Positions 46,967-57,455 are shown, counted from the first letter of the stretch. The stretch is 64,000 nucleotides of DNA from Nitrosomonas sp. Is79A3 (GCF_000219585.1 NC_015731.1:1302001-1366000); one strand, 5' to 3'. The notes: generated from the sequence alone by a model not told the origin. Numbers and translations: made by a program.

Positions 46967-47500
46967 TTAGCTACCAAGGTCAATATAGCCAAATTCTGGG
47001 GGTTTTTCTTGTACTATTTCGATATCTTCAATTGCCCGCGTTAAAGCATAAAGTCGCCAACCTACTAGGAATATAAAGTCAATTCTTGTACCTTTCCCCC
47101 CTATATTATGTCGAGCTTCTGAATTCCGATTGATGTAATCTGATTTTTTATCCAACTCAATAACTTTTGATTTTATTGAGGGATCATCGAATGACAGGGC
47201 AAATGGTTCATGCGCAAATTCATTTCGTATTTTCCTCAGCAACTGTAAGTCTCTATACATTAATGAAGAAATCAAGCCTAATTGATAGGCTGCATTAATA
47301 CGAGAAGAAAAACTACCAATAGGACTACCTGGTTTAGAGAATATACAGTTTTCTTTATCTTTGTGGGGTAGCAGCTTTCGTGCTAATAACTCTTTTAATA
47401 CGTCATCTACTAAAGCAGCAGCTACTATTGCTACAGATCTATCAGTATCTTTTTCGAGCTCTATATGGAGTCGATCAAAATATTTATCGATATTCATCAT
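46967..47500 (-). CDS. MltR-like (mannitol repressor domain) protein
   Basis: The product has 177 residues. The stretch RSVAIVAAALVDDVLKELLARKLLP, then PIGSFSSRINAAYQLGLISSLMYRDLQLLRKIRNEFAHE, fits the MltR/mannitol-repressor family by eye. The RNEFAH motif is also seen in HEPN-like folds. Members are often stand-alone and of unknown function, and no mannitol genes are near. Base composition is low in GC relative to the gcv genes, which hints at transfer. Confidence 0.75.
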   Translation of the reverse strand: MMNIDKYFDRLHIELEKDTDRSVAIVAAALVDDVLKELLARKLLPHKDKENCIFSKPGSPIGSFSSRINAAYQLGLISSLMYRDLQLLRKIRNEFAHEPFALSFDDPSIKSKVIELDKKSDYINRNSEARHNIGGKGTRIDFIFLVGWRLYALTRAIEDIEIVQEKPPEFGYIDLGS

Positions 47501-47601
47501 GACATGCCTATTTGTAAAAATAACGATTGAGCTGAGTATATTACCTAGCGATAGTTAGTGTAATGAATTTAGACACAACCTGATTGTTCACATTTTTTAC
47601 T

Positions 47602-48450
47602 TTATCCAAACTCAACCCATACCGGTTGATGATCCGAAGCTTCAGTTGCTGCATCAATACCATGTGCTTTGAGATGGTTTACTAATCCATCGGTAATAAA
47701 AACGAAATCAAAACATTCTGGGCGGTCGACGAAATCTACCGAGTGAATGCCGACTGTCGGTGCATGGTGTGTGCCGGGATGTAATACCGACCAGGTATCG
47801 TGAAAGCTGGGTATGTCATTGCTGAAAGGGGCAAGAATTCGCAATTTCTCAGGCGCTGTGGCTGGGAAATTCAGGTCTCCGCACAGCAAAGCCTGTGCAG
47901 GCCTGGGAAAAACTTCAAACGTTCCGCCTTGTTCTTCAGCTAGTAATTTGCGTTTTGACATGGTGCAAGCCTCACGGTGCAGACGGCGGATGGCATCGAT
48001 TTGGATTTTACGCTGATGCTGTGAGTAGTATTCAAGATGCGTAGTCATGACACGTAGCGGACCAAAATCTGCTGTCACAACGGCTTCTACCATTACTCGT
48101 TGCATGCTGGGTGTGGCTAATTCCGTTTGCCACGGCAAAAGATGCCGCCAGATTTGACCGACGGGTAGCTGGGAGAAAATAGCATTGCCAAAAAGGCTGC
48201 GGCCGCCGTGACCATCCGGCACATCCGTCGCGGGACCATAAATCGCAGTGTAACCGGGTAATCCAGCCGATAACTCAGCAATCTGATCTTCACCTTGGCT
48301 GCCTGGTAAGCCGGAAAAATTGACAGCAACTTCCTGTAAACAGATAACATCAAAATCTCCCAGTTGGTGAATAGTCTGTAAAATGCGTTGCAGATCAACG
48401 CGTCCGTCCAATCCACGTCCCCATTGAATATTCCAGGTCAGCAGTTTCAC
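47602..48450 (-). CDS. Endonuclease/exonuclease/phosphatase family protein
   Basis: The product has about 282 residues. EEP catalytic motifs are present: LLTWNIQWGRG, DVICLQEVAVN, MTTHLEYYSQHQR, LLCGDLNFPA and EASDHQPVWVEF. These metal-dependent enzymes cleave phosphodiesters in DNA, lipids or small molecules; the substrate is unknown here. The frame opens at ATG 48471, but AGGAGG lies inside that stretch, 7 bases before a GTG (48450), which gives the usual start MKLLTWN. Confidence 0.88.
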   Translation of the reverse strand: MKLLTWNIQWGRGLDGRVDLQRILQTIHQLGDFDVICLQEVAVNFSGLPGSQGEDQIAELSAGLPGYTAIYGPATDVPDGHGGRSLFGNAIFSQLPVGQIWRHLLPWQTELATPSMQRVMVEAVVTADFGPLRVMTTHLEYYSQHQRKIQIDAIRRLHREACTMSKRKLLAEEQGGTFEVFPRPAQALLCGDLNFPATAPEKLRILAPFSNDIPSFHDTWSVLHPGTHHAPTVGIHSVDFVDRPECFDFVFITDGLVNHLKAHGIDAATEASDHQPVWVEFG

Positions 48451-48722
48451 TATTTTCCTCCTTTGTGTCATGTCCGCCGGGCAATGTGAATCACCTTGAC
48501 CGGAATGTACGGATGACGTTATTTATTTGATGTATTTTAATCTGTTTTGCATAAATTGCGTCTTTCTGACTATTCAGCTTTCATTCAGCCATAAAACAAT
48601 ACAATCAATTCGAATAAAAGGCCTAAATCATGGTAATTGAGGATATTGCGGAGCAGGCTTAATAATCAACCGCAACACCCTAAGAGAGCGTGAGTTAAGG
48701 ATTAATCGGCGAGGTGGCGGAC

Positions 48723-49148
48723 ATGAAGAATCTAAATTGGATATATCTAATATTTATAGTTATCGTGCTTGCACTAACAGCAAATGATGCCGTTTGGGCG
48801 CGTGGAGGGCACGGGCATGGCCACAGGCATAATCATTTCAATATAGGTATCAGTGTAGGCGGATATTCTCCCGGTTTTTATGGCTCTGGCTTCTATGGCT
48901 CGGGTTTCTATGGATATCGTTCTTATGGCTACTCTGATCCATTTTTCAGTAGACCATATTATAGCTACCCGCCTACAGTAGTCGTGCCGGTAACCCCACC
49001 TGTCTATATCCAGCAAGAACAAGCCAGGCCGGTCCGGCAACAGACTAATTACTGGCATTATTGCCAAAACCCTGAAGGTTACTATCCGTATGTCAAAAAT
49101 TGCCCGGGCGGATGGCTACAAGTTGCTCCCCAACCACCTGCACAATAA
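48723..49148 (+). CDS. Small secreted Gly/Tyr-rich protein
   Basis: The product has about 141 residues. Signal peptide about 1-27 (IYLIFIVIVLALTANDAVWA), then a His-Gly-rich stretch (RGGHGHGHRHNHFN) and repeats of GFYGSGFYGSGFYGYRSYGY. A C-terminal segment NYWHYCQNPEGYYPYVKNCPGGW has two Cys and is common at the end of such proteins in betaproteobacteria. The function is unknown; the His-rich part may bind metal. ATG 48723 follows GAGGTGG. Confidence 0.75.
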   Translation: MKNLNWIYLIFIVIVLALTANDAVWARGGHGHGHRHNHFNIGISVGGYSPGFYGSGFYGSGFYGYRSYGYSDPFFSRPYYSYPPTVVVPVTPPVYIQQEQARPVRQQTNYWHYCQNPEGYYPYVKNCPGGWLQVAPQPPAQ

Positions 49149-49164
49149 TGCAAAGAGGTAAAAC

Positions 49165-49713
49165 ATGTTAACGTCAAGAATTTTATTTGTCTTACTGATT
49201 GCCTGCCTATTAACTGCATGTGTCAATATACCAACCGGTCCAAGTGTGATGACATTACCTGGCTCTGGCAAAAGTTTTGATCAGTTTCGTTCCGATGAAT
49301 ACGAATGCAGACAGTATGCGGATGAACAAGTGGGCGGCACTACTCCACGGCAAGCATCTCGAACCAGTGGTATAGAAAGTGCAGCTATTGGAGCCGGGCT
49401 TGGTGCTGCTGCTGGTGCTGCTTTAGGGGGCGGCCATGGCGCAGCTATCGGTGCTGGCACAGGCTTATTGTTGGGTGGACTGATTGGATCAAGCACTGCT
49501 ACGACTTCAGGGTACGCCAGTCAGCAGCGATACGACATCAGTTATACTCAGTGTATGTATGCCAAAGGGCATCGTGTTCCCGTTGATGGCAGAATTATGA
49601 ATAATCCACCGGGTACTAGTGGCGGCAAAGACAGGAGAACTTCAACGCTGCCAGCAAATTTTGTACCTCCGCCACCACCACCCGGCAATCCGCCGCCTCC
49701 ACCTCCACGATAA
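49165..49713 (+). CDS. Lipoprotein with glycine-zipper
   Basis: The product has 182 residues. A lipobox LTAC (Cys19) ends the signal peptide. A glycine zipper follows (AAIGAGLGAAAGAALGGGHGAAIGAGTGLLLGGLIG, about 72-107), then YDISYTQCMYAKGHRVP and a proline-rich tail (VPPPPPPGNPPPPPPR). This is the pattern of outer-membrane glycine-zipper lipoproteins. GAGG lies 10 bases upstream. It is probably co-transcribed with the preceding gene (16-base gap). Confidence 0.82.
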   Translation: MLTSRILFVLLIACLLTACVNIPTGPSVMTLPGSGKSFDQFRSDEYECRQYADEQVGGTTPRQASRTSGIESAAIGAGLGAAAGAALGGGHGAAIGAGTGLLLGGLIGSSTATTSGYASQQRYDISYTQCMYAKGHRVPVDGRIMNNPPGTSGGKDRRTSTLPANFVPPPPPPGNPPPPPPR

Positions 49714-49720
49714 TATTTCT

Positions 49721-49755
49721 CAGTGGCTTGGTATCAAAAAAATAGCAAGCCACTG
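49721..49755 (+). terminator. Hairpin after the lipoprotein gene
   Basis: Arms CAGTGGCTTG (49721-49730) and CAAGCCACTG (49746-49755) are perfect, with a 15-base A-rich loop. It sits between two convergent genes. There is no long T run, so termination strength is uncertain. Confidence 0.6.
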
Positions 49756-49787
49756 ATGTAGTATTCTCAACTTAAGGCAAACAATTG

Positions 49788-50342
49788 TTAGTGCTGCATT
49801 CTTCGCCGTTTCAGTAATTTATCCGTAAGCAAAGCGAGTAACAAGAAAGTAATAATATAGGGTACGGCAGTTAAAAAAGTATCCTTGTAATTGGTCATTT
49901 GAATTCGTAGTGGATACTCATAGTGCAGTGGTGGTACGCCTTCTCCTGTAACGAATAGCGTATATTGCCCTTCATCCAGATTAAATTCACCTTTAATGAC
50001 GCCATCGGAATGATTGGTTGAATACAAAGAGGTTACCGTATCACTTAATGCTTGGCCGCTGCCTCTTACAATTTTGATAATAATAGGCATGTCACGTAGC
50101 GCCTGATCTACAAGATCTAAAACCCACAAAGTTTCACCCTCTTTAGGGATTTCGGTGCAGTATTCCGCTTCCGGATCGTGTTGCGGCTGATAAGTGCTCA
50201 AATGCACCATACTGCCGGATATATTACGTACACAAGCATCAGCTTCCAAAGATACCTTGCCGTGAGCGGCGGCAAAGCCAGAATAAAGTGCTACGGAAAG
50301 CATAGCTGCTAAAGCCCATATTTTTATTATTTGTCTAATCAT
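49788..50342 (-). CDS. Membrane-anchored periplasmic protein downstream of amoC
   Basis: The product has 184 residues. Signal peptide about 1-26 (MLSVALYSGFAAAHG), a periplasmic domain and a C-terminal helix (VPYIITFLLLALLTDKLL) with a basic tail KRRRMQH. Single-anchor topology of this type, with the main domain outside, recalls proteins encoded beside amo operons, but I do not recognise it as AmoD or AmoE. It lies 117 bases after amoC on the same strand, beyond a hairpin. A function in ammonia oxidation is only suggested by place. Confidence 0.6.
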   Translation of the reverse strand: MIRQIIKIWALAAMLSVALYSGFAAAHGKVSLEADACVRNISGSMVHLSTYQPQHDPEAEYCTEIPKEGETLWVLDLVDQALRDMPIIIKIVRGSGQALSDTVTSLYSTNHSDGVIKGEFNLDEGQYTLFVTGEGVPPLHYEYPLRIQMTNYKDTFLTAVPYIITFLLLALLTDKLLKRRRMQH

Positions 50343-50399
50343 ATAAACCCCCTACACTTATTGATTGGTATTCTACGGAGTATTTTTATACGCTTTTAG

Positions 50400-50429
50400 T
50401 TCCGCGGCCTGTATAAACAGGCCACGGAA
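50400..50429 (-). terminator. Hairpin after amoC
   Basis: Arms of 12 bases (50400-50411 and 50418-50429, TTCCGCGGCCTG against CAGGCCACGGAA) have one mismatch and a 6-base loop. It lies 30 bases after the amoC stop. It may end transcription in part or protect the amoC mRNA 3' end. No T run follows. Confidence 0.6.
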
Positions 50430-50458
50430 AATTGTTACAAATACACCAGAGAGAGAGA

Positions 50459-51310
<852 letters not shown>

Positions 51311-51374
51311 TTAGTAAAGTATATTGATTCCTAAAATAATAAGATTGTCTTCATAAACCCTTTTTTACGCAGTT

Positions 51375-51420
51375 AAGAATAGCGTATTGCTATTCTTTTA
51401 CAATGAGTGGATCCACTCAT
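51375..51420 (-). promoter_or_regulatory. Two palindromes upstream of amoC
   Basis: A perfect 18-base palindrome ATGAGTGGATCCACTCAT lies at 51403-51420. Next to it is a hairpin with arms AAGAATAGC / GCTATTCTT (51375-51383, 51389-51397). Both lie about 105-150 bases before amoC and after the end of the response-regulator gene. They could be operator sites or an end-of-gene structure; no T run supports a terminator. Confidence 0.6.
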
Positions 51421-51539
51421 TTTTAAGTGCGATGCACAGAATCTTCGATACGAGAAATGGCTGTGGGCAATCAATGTAAAAGGCGCGAGGGGATTCTAAA
51501 TTTGTTGCAAATGACGAAAAACCGCTGTTTGAAGAAGGA

Positions 51540-52214
51540 TTAATTTGATGCGGTTGGTGTGTGGCTATCTGGAGAGTGATCGTTTGAATGGTGCGCTCTT
51601 AAGCGCAATGCAAAACTGATTAGGCTATTAGGCCCGCTAAGATTGAGTTTTCGGGAAATATTGACGCGGTGATTTTCTATTGTTTTTTTGCTCACAAACA
51701 ACTTCTGAGCAATTTGCGGGGTAGTGTATCCTTCAGATATCGCATTGAGTACTTTGCGTTCTGCTTTAGTGAGGCTCGTCAGTTTCTCAAGTGTCGCCTC
51801 AATCAATTCATCGTTCTCCAGCTGATGCTTGCTTTTTTTGGATAATTTCTCAAGCCGTGCCCTGATGCTATTAATCAATTCTTCCTTCGTGAATGGCTTG
51901 GTGAGAAAATCATCTGCTCCCATGTTCATTCCAATGCGGGTATCTGAACGGGTCGATTTTGCGGTAAGAAAAATAAATGCTGTAGCCGGTAATTGCGGTA
52001 TCTGCTTTACTCGGGTGAACACTTCGAAGCCATCTATTCCAGGAAGCATGATGTCGCAAATGATAATGTCCGGAATAAACTCCAGCGCCATTCTGATTCC
52101 TTCCTCACCGGTGGGTGTGCTGATTACGCGAAAACCATAATGCGCAATAATCTCGGCTATGTTTTCACGTAGTGCTTTTTCATCCTCTATTACAAGAATC
52201 AGCGTATTGTTCAT
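51540..52214 (-). CDS. Response regulator, REC + LuxR-type HTH
   Basis: The product has 224 residues. REC domain 1-120 with the acidic pair VIEDEK, phospho-acceptor Asp in IIICDIMLPGIDGFEVF and Lys in DFLTKPFTKEEL. A coiled linker leads to a LuxR-type HTH (LTKAERKVLNAISEGYTTPQIAQKLFVSKKTIENHRVNI). It starts 9 bases after the histidine kinase stop, so the two form a pair. The next gene downstream is amoC (271 bases away, same strand). Confidence 0.92.
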   Translation of the reverse strand: MNNTLILVIEDEKALRENIAEIIAHYGFRVISTPTGEEGIRMALEFIPDIIICDIMLPGIDGFEVFTRVKQIPQLPATAFIFLTAKSTRSDTRIGMNMGADDFLTKPFTKEELINSIRARLEKLSKKSKHQLENDELIEATLEKLTSLTKAERKVLNAISEGYTTPQIAQKLFVSKKTIENHRVNISRKLNLSGPNSLISFALRLRAHHSNDHSPDSHTPTASN

Positions 52215-52223
52215 TGTTCCTGT

Positions 52224-54131
52224 TTATAAACACAATTGAATCGTTACCGTACAACCGTTTCCGGCAGTACTGGCAAAACTGATATCACCACCGTGTATCA
52301 CGATTAATTTTTTGGCGATCATGAGCCCAAGTCCGCTTCCGGGAAAAACCTTGGCATTGGATGCCCGGAAAAAAGACTGGAACAGAAATGGCTGATCTTT
52401 TTCCGGAATGCCGATTCCATAATCCTTTATCGTTATTAAGTAAGCATTATCATGGAATGTGACAGTAAGTTCAGGTGCTTGCTTGCCTTCAGAATATTTA
52501 AAAGCATTCGACACAACATTGCGTAAAACATTCCGCAGCAGAATTTCATCCATACTGATAATGCGATCTGGCGCTTCAAAATGGTAGTTCAGCATTCTCT
52601 GCTGTCCAATGGGTTCAATGTTAGACTGAACAAATGTATCCATAAATTGCTGGAATGGGCGATTTTTCTTGAATAATTCTATTTTGCCTTCGTCAATCCG
52701 GCCGATGTCCAGAATGTTTTCCATCAGTTCCGTCATGCGGGTTGTTTCCTCTGCCATAATCGTTTTGTGTTTCTGAAAGAAATCGATAAAGGAAGTGCTG
52801 AGGTTGGTTGATTCCATTTTCAGATCCAGTAGATCAATGCTCGAACGAATGGTTGCAAGTGGTGTGCGGAATTGGTGCGAAGCCAGATTGACGAATTGAG
52901 TTTTGAAGCGGTTGAGTTCGCGTTCTTTTTCCATGGCTTTTTGAAGTCGCTGTTCCGCCATTTTTATTAGCGTAATATCGTTTTCAACAGCCACATAGTT
53001 GATCAATTTGCCGGCGTCATCATAAACCGCAGCGATATTAAGATAAAGCCAGATCTTGTCGCCGCTTTTTGTATAGTTCAGAATTTCACCGGAGAATGTA
53101 CCTGTATCCCTTAGCGAGCGGGTGATTTCACAGATTGTTTCGATAGAGGTTTCCGGCCCTTGGAGAAAAATTCCAGGATCAATTCCAATCACCTCTTCAG
53201 ACTTATACCCCAAGATTTTTTCAAAACTATTATTGATCCATATCACGCGCTTTTCGGGATCGGTAATCATCACGATGCCATTGGTTTTCTCAGCAACAAT
53301 GGCCATTCGCTGTATCTCCAATTCGTTCTTTTTTCTTGCAGTGATGTCCATGCCGTATCCGATTAGCAGCTCTGCGTCACCGTTTTCATCTAAAAGCGGA
53401 TACATGTTGCGCATATAGGTTCGTTCTGTGCCATCGGAATCAGTAAGTATCTCTTCAAAAGTCACTGATTTTTTATTAACCGTACATTCTGTCATGACTT
53501 CATTGCGCCTAGATTCAGCAGCAGGAATCCAGTTTTCAAGATCGCTATCCCCGCTAGGATTAATTCCAATCACGATTCCGCGGCGCTCTTTGCTCTTAAT
53601 GGCTGCATCATTAGCATAAATATACCGGCCTTCCTTGTTCAGCACGACCAGCTCGATAGGTAATCTATCGAGTATGTAATTGTAGAGAAGATGCTCTTTC
53701 TGCTTATTTTCTGCCACCTGTTTTTTTTCTGTGATATTTTGCAAAATGCCATACAAACCGATTAGGCTTCCTTGCTCATCAAGCATCGGGTAGATGGTTG
53801 TGGTGTGCCATTTGAATTTGCCATCATCCATCACAATCATAAATTCTTCGGTCCGCTCGGTTCTCTCAGAGGTGACCTGTGCAATCAATGCGAGCATTCT
53901 TTCTTTCTCAGATCCCTGATAAAAATGCGTGCTTTCAAGCAGGGTTGAGCAATCATGGTTTTTATCTAACTCATAAAAATCATACAAATACTCCGACCAG
54001 ATCGTAATGTTAGTCTTGAAAGTATGAGACCAATCGCCAATTCCGGCTGTTTTACTGAGACGGTAAAGGCGTTTTTGCTGGGATTCCAGCGAATCGAAAG
54101 CCGTCGGGTTAAAATTGGATCCAGAAATCAT
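52224..54131 (-). CDS. PAS-domain sensor histidine kinase
   Basis: The product has 635 residues and no membrane helix, so it is cytoplasmic. Three PAS/PAC units (about 30-395), including MVIMDDGKFKWHTTTIYPML and IVMITDPEKRVIWINNSFEK. HisKA with phospho-His in NLASHQFRTPLATIRSS, and HATPase_c with LRNVVSNAFKYSEG, KDYGIGIPEKDQ and GSGLGLMIAKKL. It is complete and should phosphorylate the regulator encoded next. The signal is unknown. Confidence 0.93.
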   Translation of the reverse strand: MISGSNFNPTAFDSLESQQKRLYRLSKTAGIGDWSHTFKTNITIWSEYLYDFYELDKNHDCSTLLESTHFYQGSEKERMLALIAQVTSERTERTEEFMIVMDDGKFKWHTTTIYPMLDEQGSLIGLYGILQNITEKKQVAENKQKEHLLYNYILDRLPIELVVLNKEGRYIYANDAAIKSKERRGIVIGINPSGDSDLENWIPAAESRRNEVMTECTVNKKSVTFEEILTDSDGTERTYMRNMYPLLDENGDAELLIGYGMDITARKKNELEIQRMAIVAEKTNGIVMITDPEKRVIWINNSFEKILGYKSEEVIGIDPGIFLQGPETSIETICEITRSLRDTGTFSGEILNYTKSGDKIWLYLNIAAVYDDAGKLINYVAVENDITLIKMAEQRLQKAMEKERELNRFKTQFVNLASHQFRTPLATIRSSIDLLDLKMESTNLSTSFIDFFQKHKTIMAEETTRMTELMENILDIGRIDEGKIELFKKNRPFQQFMDTFVQSNIEPIGQQRMLNYHFEAPDRIISMDEILLRNVLRNVVSNAFKYSEGKQAPELTVTFHDNAYLITIKDYGIGIPEKDQPFLFQSFFRASNAKVFPGSGLGLMIAKKLIVIHGGDISFASTAGNGCTVTIQLCL

Positions 54132-54287
54132 GAGAAGTTATATTATGAAGTTGAAGGCGGTTGATAATCGTCATGCCCAAAGGGTTAAAAGGCAAGTTAT
54201 TTCTGATATTCTTTCGCTACCCTTTTTCCGGGATCGCACATAAACGCAATATTACACTGTGGTAATGATAGCGGAAGATGAGTCTTT

Positions 54288-56684
54288 TTATGTGTATAGA
54301 TCTCCTGTACGCAGATTAGAGCGTTTGTATTCGGCAAGCAAATTCCTTAATTGGTCAAAGTTGGGCGGCTTTAACAGATAATAATCAAAATCAGTTACTT
54401 CCTCGAGCAAAGTCTTATTTAGCATATAGCCGCTCAAGGCAATAATCAACACCCGCCGGGTAGTAGGCAGATCACGTAGCTTTCTGACGACCTGATAACC
54501 ATCTATGTCGGGTAGTCCGATATCCAACAGAATGACGTCAGGTTTAAATGTCTGTGCAGTAGATACGCCCTGTGTTCCGTTGCGTGCAATCGCTATTTGA
54601 TGTCCCGACATCTCAAACCATAAAGCGGTACTTTCCACAACATCCTCATTATCATCAATCAGCAAAATTCGCAGACTTTGATCAGTCTCTTTAGTTGGGC
54701 TCTGCGGAATTAGTGGCTTTGCCAGAATCGTTTTGTCTACGAGTCCAGGTAACTGAATCAAGAATTGTGAACCCTGGTTGACACCTTGGCTGTGAGCTGT
54801 GATTTGGCCGCCATGTAGTTCGATCAGCTTCTTCGCCAAAGTAAGACCAAGTCCCAAGCCACCTTCGGAGCGGTCGAGTTCTATTCTTCCTTGGATGAAT
54901 AAATCGAAGATATGAGGCAGCAATTGCGGTTCAATGCCCATGCCATTGTCCCGGACGTGAACAAAGATTGAAGAACACTCGACACCTACTCTCAGGTCAA
55001 TACAGCCACCCGCATCGGTATATTTAACAGCATTGTTTAGCAGATTGGCGAACACCTGGGTAAGACGGATAGGATCGCCTAGCAGATAGATGGGCTGTGA
55101 AGGCAATTCGAGACTGAGCGTCTGATGTTTTGTTTGGATTAATGGCAGAATTGATTCTGTCAAATCTTTGAGCAGCTTAACCAGCTCGACGCGTTCCCGT
55201 TGGATCTTCACTAGGCCTCTGGTAATGCGCGACACATCCAATAAGTCATCAACAAGTTTGGTAATATGGGTCACATTACGATTAAGCGTCTCAGTGGCCC
55301 AGTTCAATGTCGATTCCTGGAGAGGGAATGAAGACAAGATCTGCGCCACATTACTGATGGGCGAGAGCGGGTTGCGCAGTTCGTGACCGAGCATGGCCAG
55401 GAATTCATCTTTGCGCCGGTCTGATTCGCGCAGTAGCGCTTCAGTCTTTTTCTGTTGGGTGATGTCGAGATTGATACCAGCCCAGTATTTGATATTTCCG
55501 TTTTTGTCCCGCACCGGTACACCGCGGGTTAGAATTGGATGCCATTGCCCATCTGCCCCGCGGAAACGATGCTCCATATCACACACACTACCCGTTCGGA
55601 TACACTCTTGCCAAGCCAAAAGGGTGCTTTCAGCATCGTCGGGGTGCAACACGTTATTCCATCCGAAATTCGAGCATTGATCTTGGGTGAGTCCGACGAG
55701 ATTGAGAAAACTCGAACTTGCATAAATATTGCTACCTTCTGAATCGCAAACCCAAACACCATAATCAATGGATTCTCCGATAGCACGGTACAACGATTCA
55801 CTCTCGCGGAGTGCCGTAGCGGCACGTTCTCGTTCGGCTTCGGCTGCTATCTGTATTAGTGTCTCGGCTTGCTTGATATTGTCGATATCAGTACAAGTAC
55901 CAAACCAGTTTTGAATATTCCCCGCATTGTTTAAAACAGGCACGCCGCGAATCAACCACCAGCGATAAATCCCGTCAGCGCGACGCAACCGGCATTCAAG
56001 TGAATAGGAGTCATTGTTTATTACTGCATTCTGCCAGGCATCCCAGGCGCGTTGTTGGTCGTCGGGGTGAAAAGGTTTATTCCATCCGTGACCATAGCTT
56101 TCTTCCAGTGTGAGCCCTGTATATTCCACCCATTGTTGGTTGAAATAACAGTTCCAGCCATCTGCCCGAGTGACCCAGACAATTTGCGGTATGCCCTCGG
56201 CTAATAGACGAAACCCCTTTTCACTGGCAAAAAGCTCCATCTCGGTCTGCTTGTACTCAGTGTTGTTGGTGATGATCACGCTTATCCGCTGGTTGCCAGA
56301 AAATCCTATGCTGCAGCAGGAAAATAGCACCGGTATGGATTTACCCACTCCACTTATCAAGGAGAGTTCCTGATTATCGCAACCCTGGGTGTGATTTTCC
56401 AGAAGGGATGTGATCAATGGATAATCCGGGGGGGTCACATAAGCTCCTAACGAAGATCCGATGAGTTGATCTAGCGCTACTTGCAGCAGTGTAGCCAAGC
56501 GGTTATTACAATAGAGGATGACGCCATCCATTGTTAGGATGGCGGCGCCTTCGTTCATGGTCTCGACCAGAATCCGGTATACACGTTCGTAACCTTGCAG
56601 TATCTGTTCAGATTCTTCGAGCCGAAGGCGGAGTGCGTCTATCTCGGCTAATAGCGCTTCACGCGATCTGTTATCGATTAACAT
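54288..56684 (-). CDS. Hybrid PAS histidine kinase with receiver domain
   Basis: The product has 798 residues. A short coiled coil leads into three PAS domains (about 35-410). HisKA has His in FLAMLGHELRNPLSPISNVAQ. HATPase_c shows LLNNAVKYTDAGG, VRDNGMGIEPQL and GGLGLGLTLAKKL. A C-terminal REC (about 675-790) has Asp in PDVILLDIGLPDIDGYQVVRKL. There is no membrane helix and no output domain. It may pass phosphate to one of the neighbouring regulators. It lies 156 bases upstream of the kinase at 52224. Confidence 0.93.
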   Translation of the reverse strand: MLIDNRSREALLAEIDALRLRLEESEQILQGYERVYRILVETMNEGAAILTMDGVILYCNNRLATLLQVALDQLIGSSLGAYVTPPDYPLITSLLENHTQGCDNQELSLISGVGKSIPVLFSCCSIGFSGNQRISVIITNNTEYKQTEMELFASEKGFRLLAEGIPQIVWVTRADGWNCYFNQQWVEYTGLTLEESYGHGWNKPFHPDDQQRAWDAWQNAVINNDSYSLECRLRRADGIYRWWLIRGVPVLNNAGNIQNWFGTCTDIDNIKQAETLIQIAAEAERERAATALRESESLYRAIGESIDYGVWVCDSEGSNIYASSSFLNLVGLTQDQCSNFGWNNVLHPDDAESTLLAWQECIRTGSVCDMEHRFRGADGQWHPILTRGVPVRDKNGNIKYWAGINLDITQQKKTEALLRESDRRKDEFLAMLGHELRNPLSPISNVAQILSSFPLQESTLNWATETLNRNVTHITKLVDDLLDVSRITRGLVKIQRERVELVKLLKDLTESILPLIQTKHQTLSLELPSQPIYLLGDPIRLTQVFANLLNNAVKYTDAGGCIDLRVGVECSSIFVHVRDNGMGIEPQLLPHIFDLFIQGRIELDRSEGGLGLGLTLAKKLIELHGGQITAHSQGVNQGSQFLIQLPGLVDKTILAKPLIPQSPTKETDQSLRILLIDDNEDVVESTALWFEMSGHQIAIARNGTQGVSTAQTFKPDVILLDIGLPDIDGYQVVRKLRDLPTTRRVLIIALSGYMLNKTLLEEVTDFDYYLLKPPNFDQLRNLLAEYKRSNLRTGDLYT

Positions 56685-56792
56685 GCCTATGTTTAGTTCT
56701 GAGGATTATTAGTGTTACTGACAGCTTAATTAAACGTTTTTCAATTTTTCATACGGTATCCTGTTAAAACAAGTTTACAGAACGATGATAAT

Positions 56793-57455
56793 TCATGATT
56801 CTGGAAAGTTGGATTTTACATTCATTTCTTGAGGTGCTTGGTCTGACACCAATTGGCATGCTTCGCACAAGCGGCCTAATTCCAGGATACTGGTCATGCC
56901 GGTTTTGCGTAATATCCGTGCGCGATGAACTTCAATAGTACGGTAACTTATTCCGAGCTGCCGACCAATTTCCTTATTGGAATGGCCTGCTGCAATCAAC
57001 GGCAAGATCTCTAATTCGCGGCTTGTCAGTTCGTTTAAGCGGCTATTTAGCATTTGTATCGCCAGAACTTTTTCTTTCCGCTTAATTGCCTCTTGCAACA
57101 CGGCCTGAATGCGTTTTATTAACAGATTGTTTGAAATAGGCTTCGTTAGATAATCGATTGCCCCAGCTTTCATTACACGAACTGTTTGAGGTATGCTGCC
57201 ATACGCGGTGAGGAAAATAATCGGAAAGTGCATATTGCGACGGTTGAGTTCGGCTTGCAATTCATCGCCACTCATTCCCGGCATGTTAACGTCGAGCAGC
57301 AAGCAGCCGTATTCATTCAGAAAGGAAGCTTGCAGAAAGTGCTCAGCGCTTTCAAAAGTCTGGCAAGTAAGGCCAGCATTTTCAATTACCAGCCTGAGTG
57401 CATCGCGTACCGCGTAATCGTCATCGACAATAAAAACACAAGGTTCAGTACTCAT
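56793..57455 (-). CDS. FixJ-type response regulator
   Basis: The product has 220 residues. REC with acidic residues VDDDYAVRD, Asp in YGCLLLDVNMPGMSGDELQ and Lys in DYLTKPISNN. The C-terminal LuxR HTH is LTSRELEILPLIAAGHSNKEIGRQLGISYRTIEVHRARI. FixJ/TodT family by layout. It overlaps the kinase gene at 57452 by four bases (ATGA), so they are a translationally coupled pair. Confidence 0.93.
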   Translation of the reverse strand: MSTEPCVFIVDDDYAVRDALRLVIENAGLTCQTFESAEHFLQASFLNEYGCLLLDVNMPGMSGDELQAELNRRNMHFPIIFLTAYGSIPQTVRVMKAGAIDYLTKPISNNLLIKRIQAVLQEAIKRKEKVLAIQMLNSRLNELTSRELEILPLIAAGHSNKEIGRQLGISYRTIEVHRARILRKTGMTSILELGRLCEACQLVSDQAPQEMNVKSNFPES

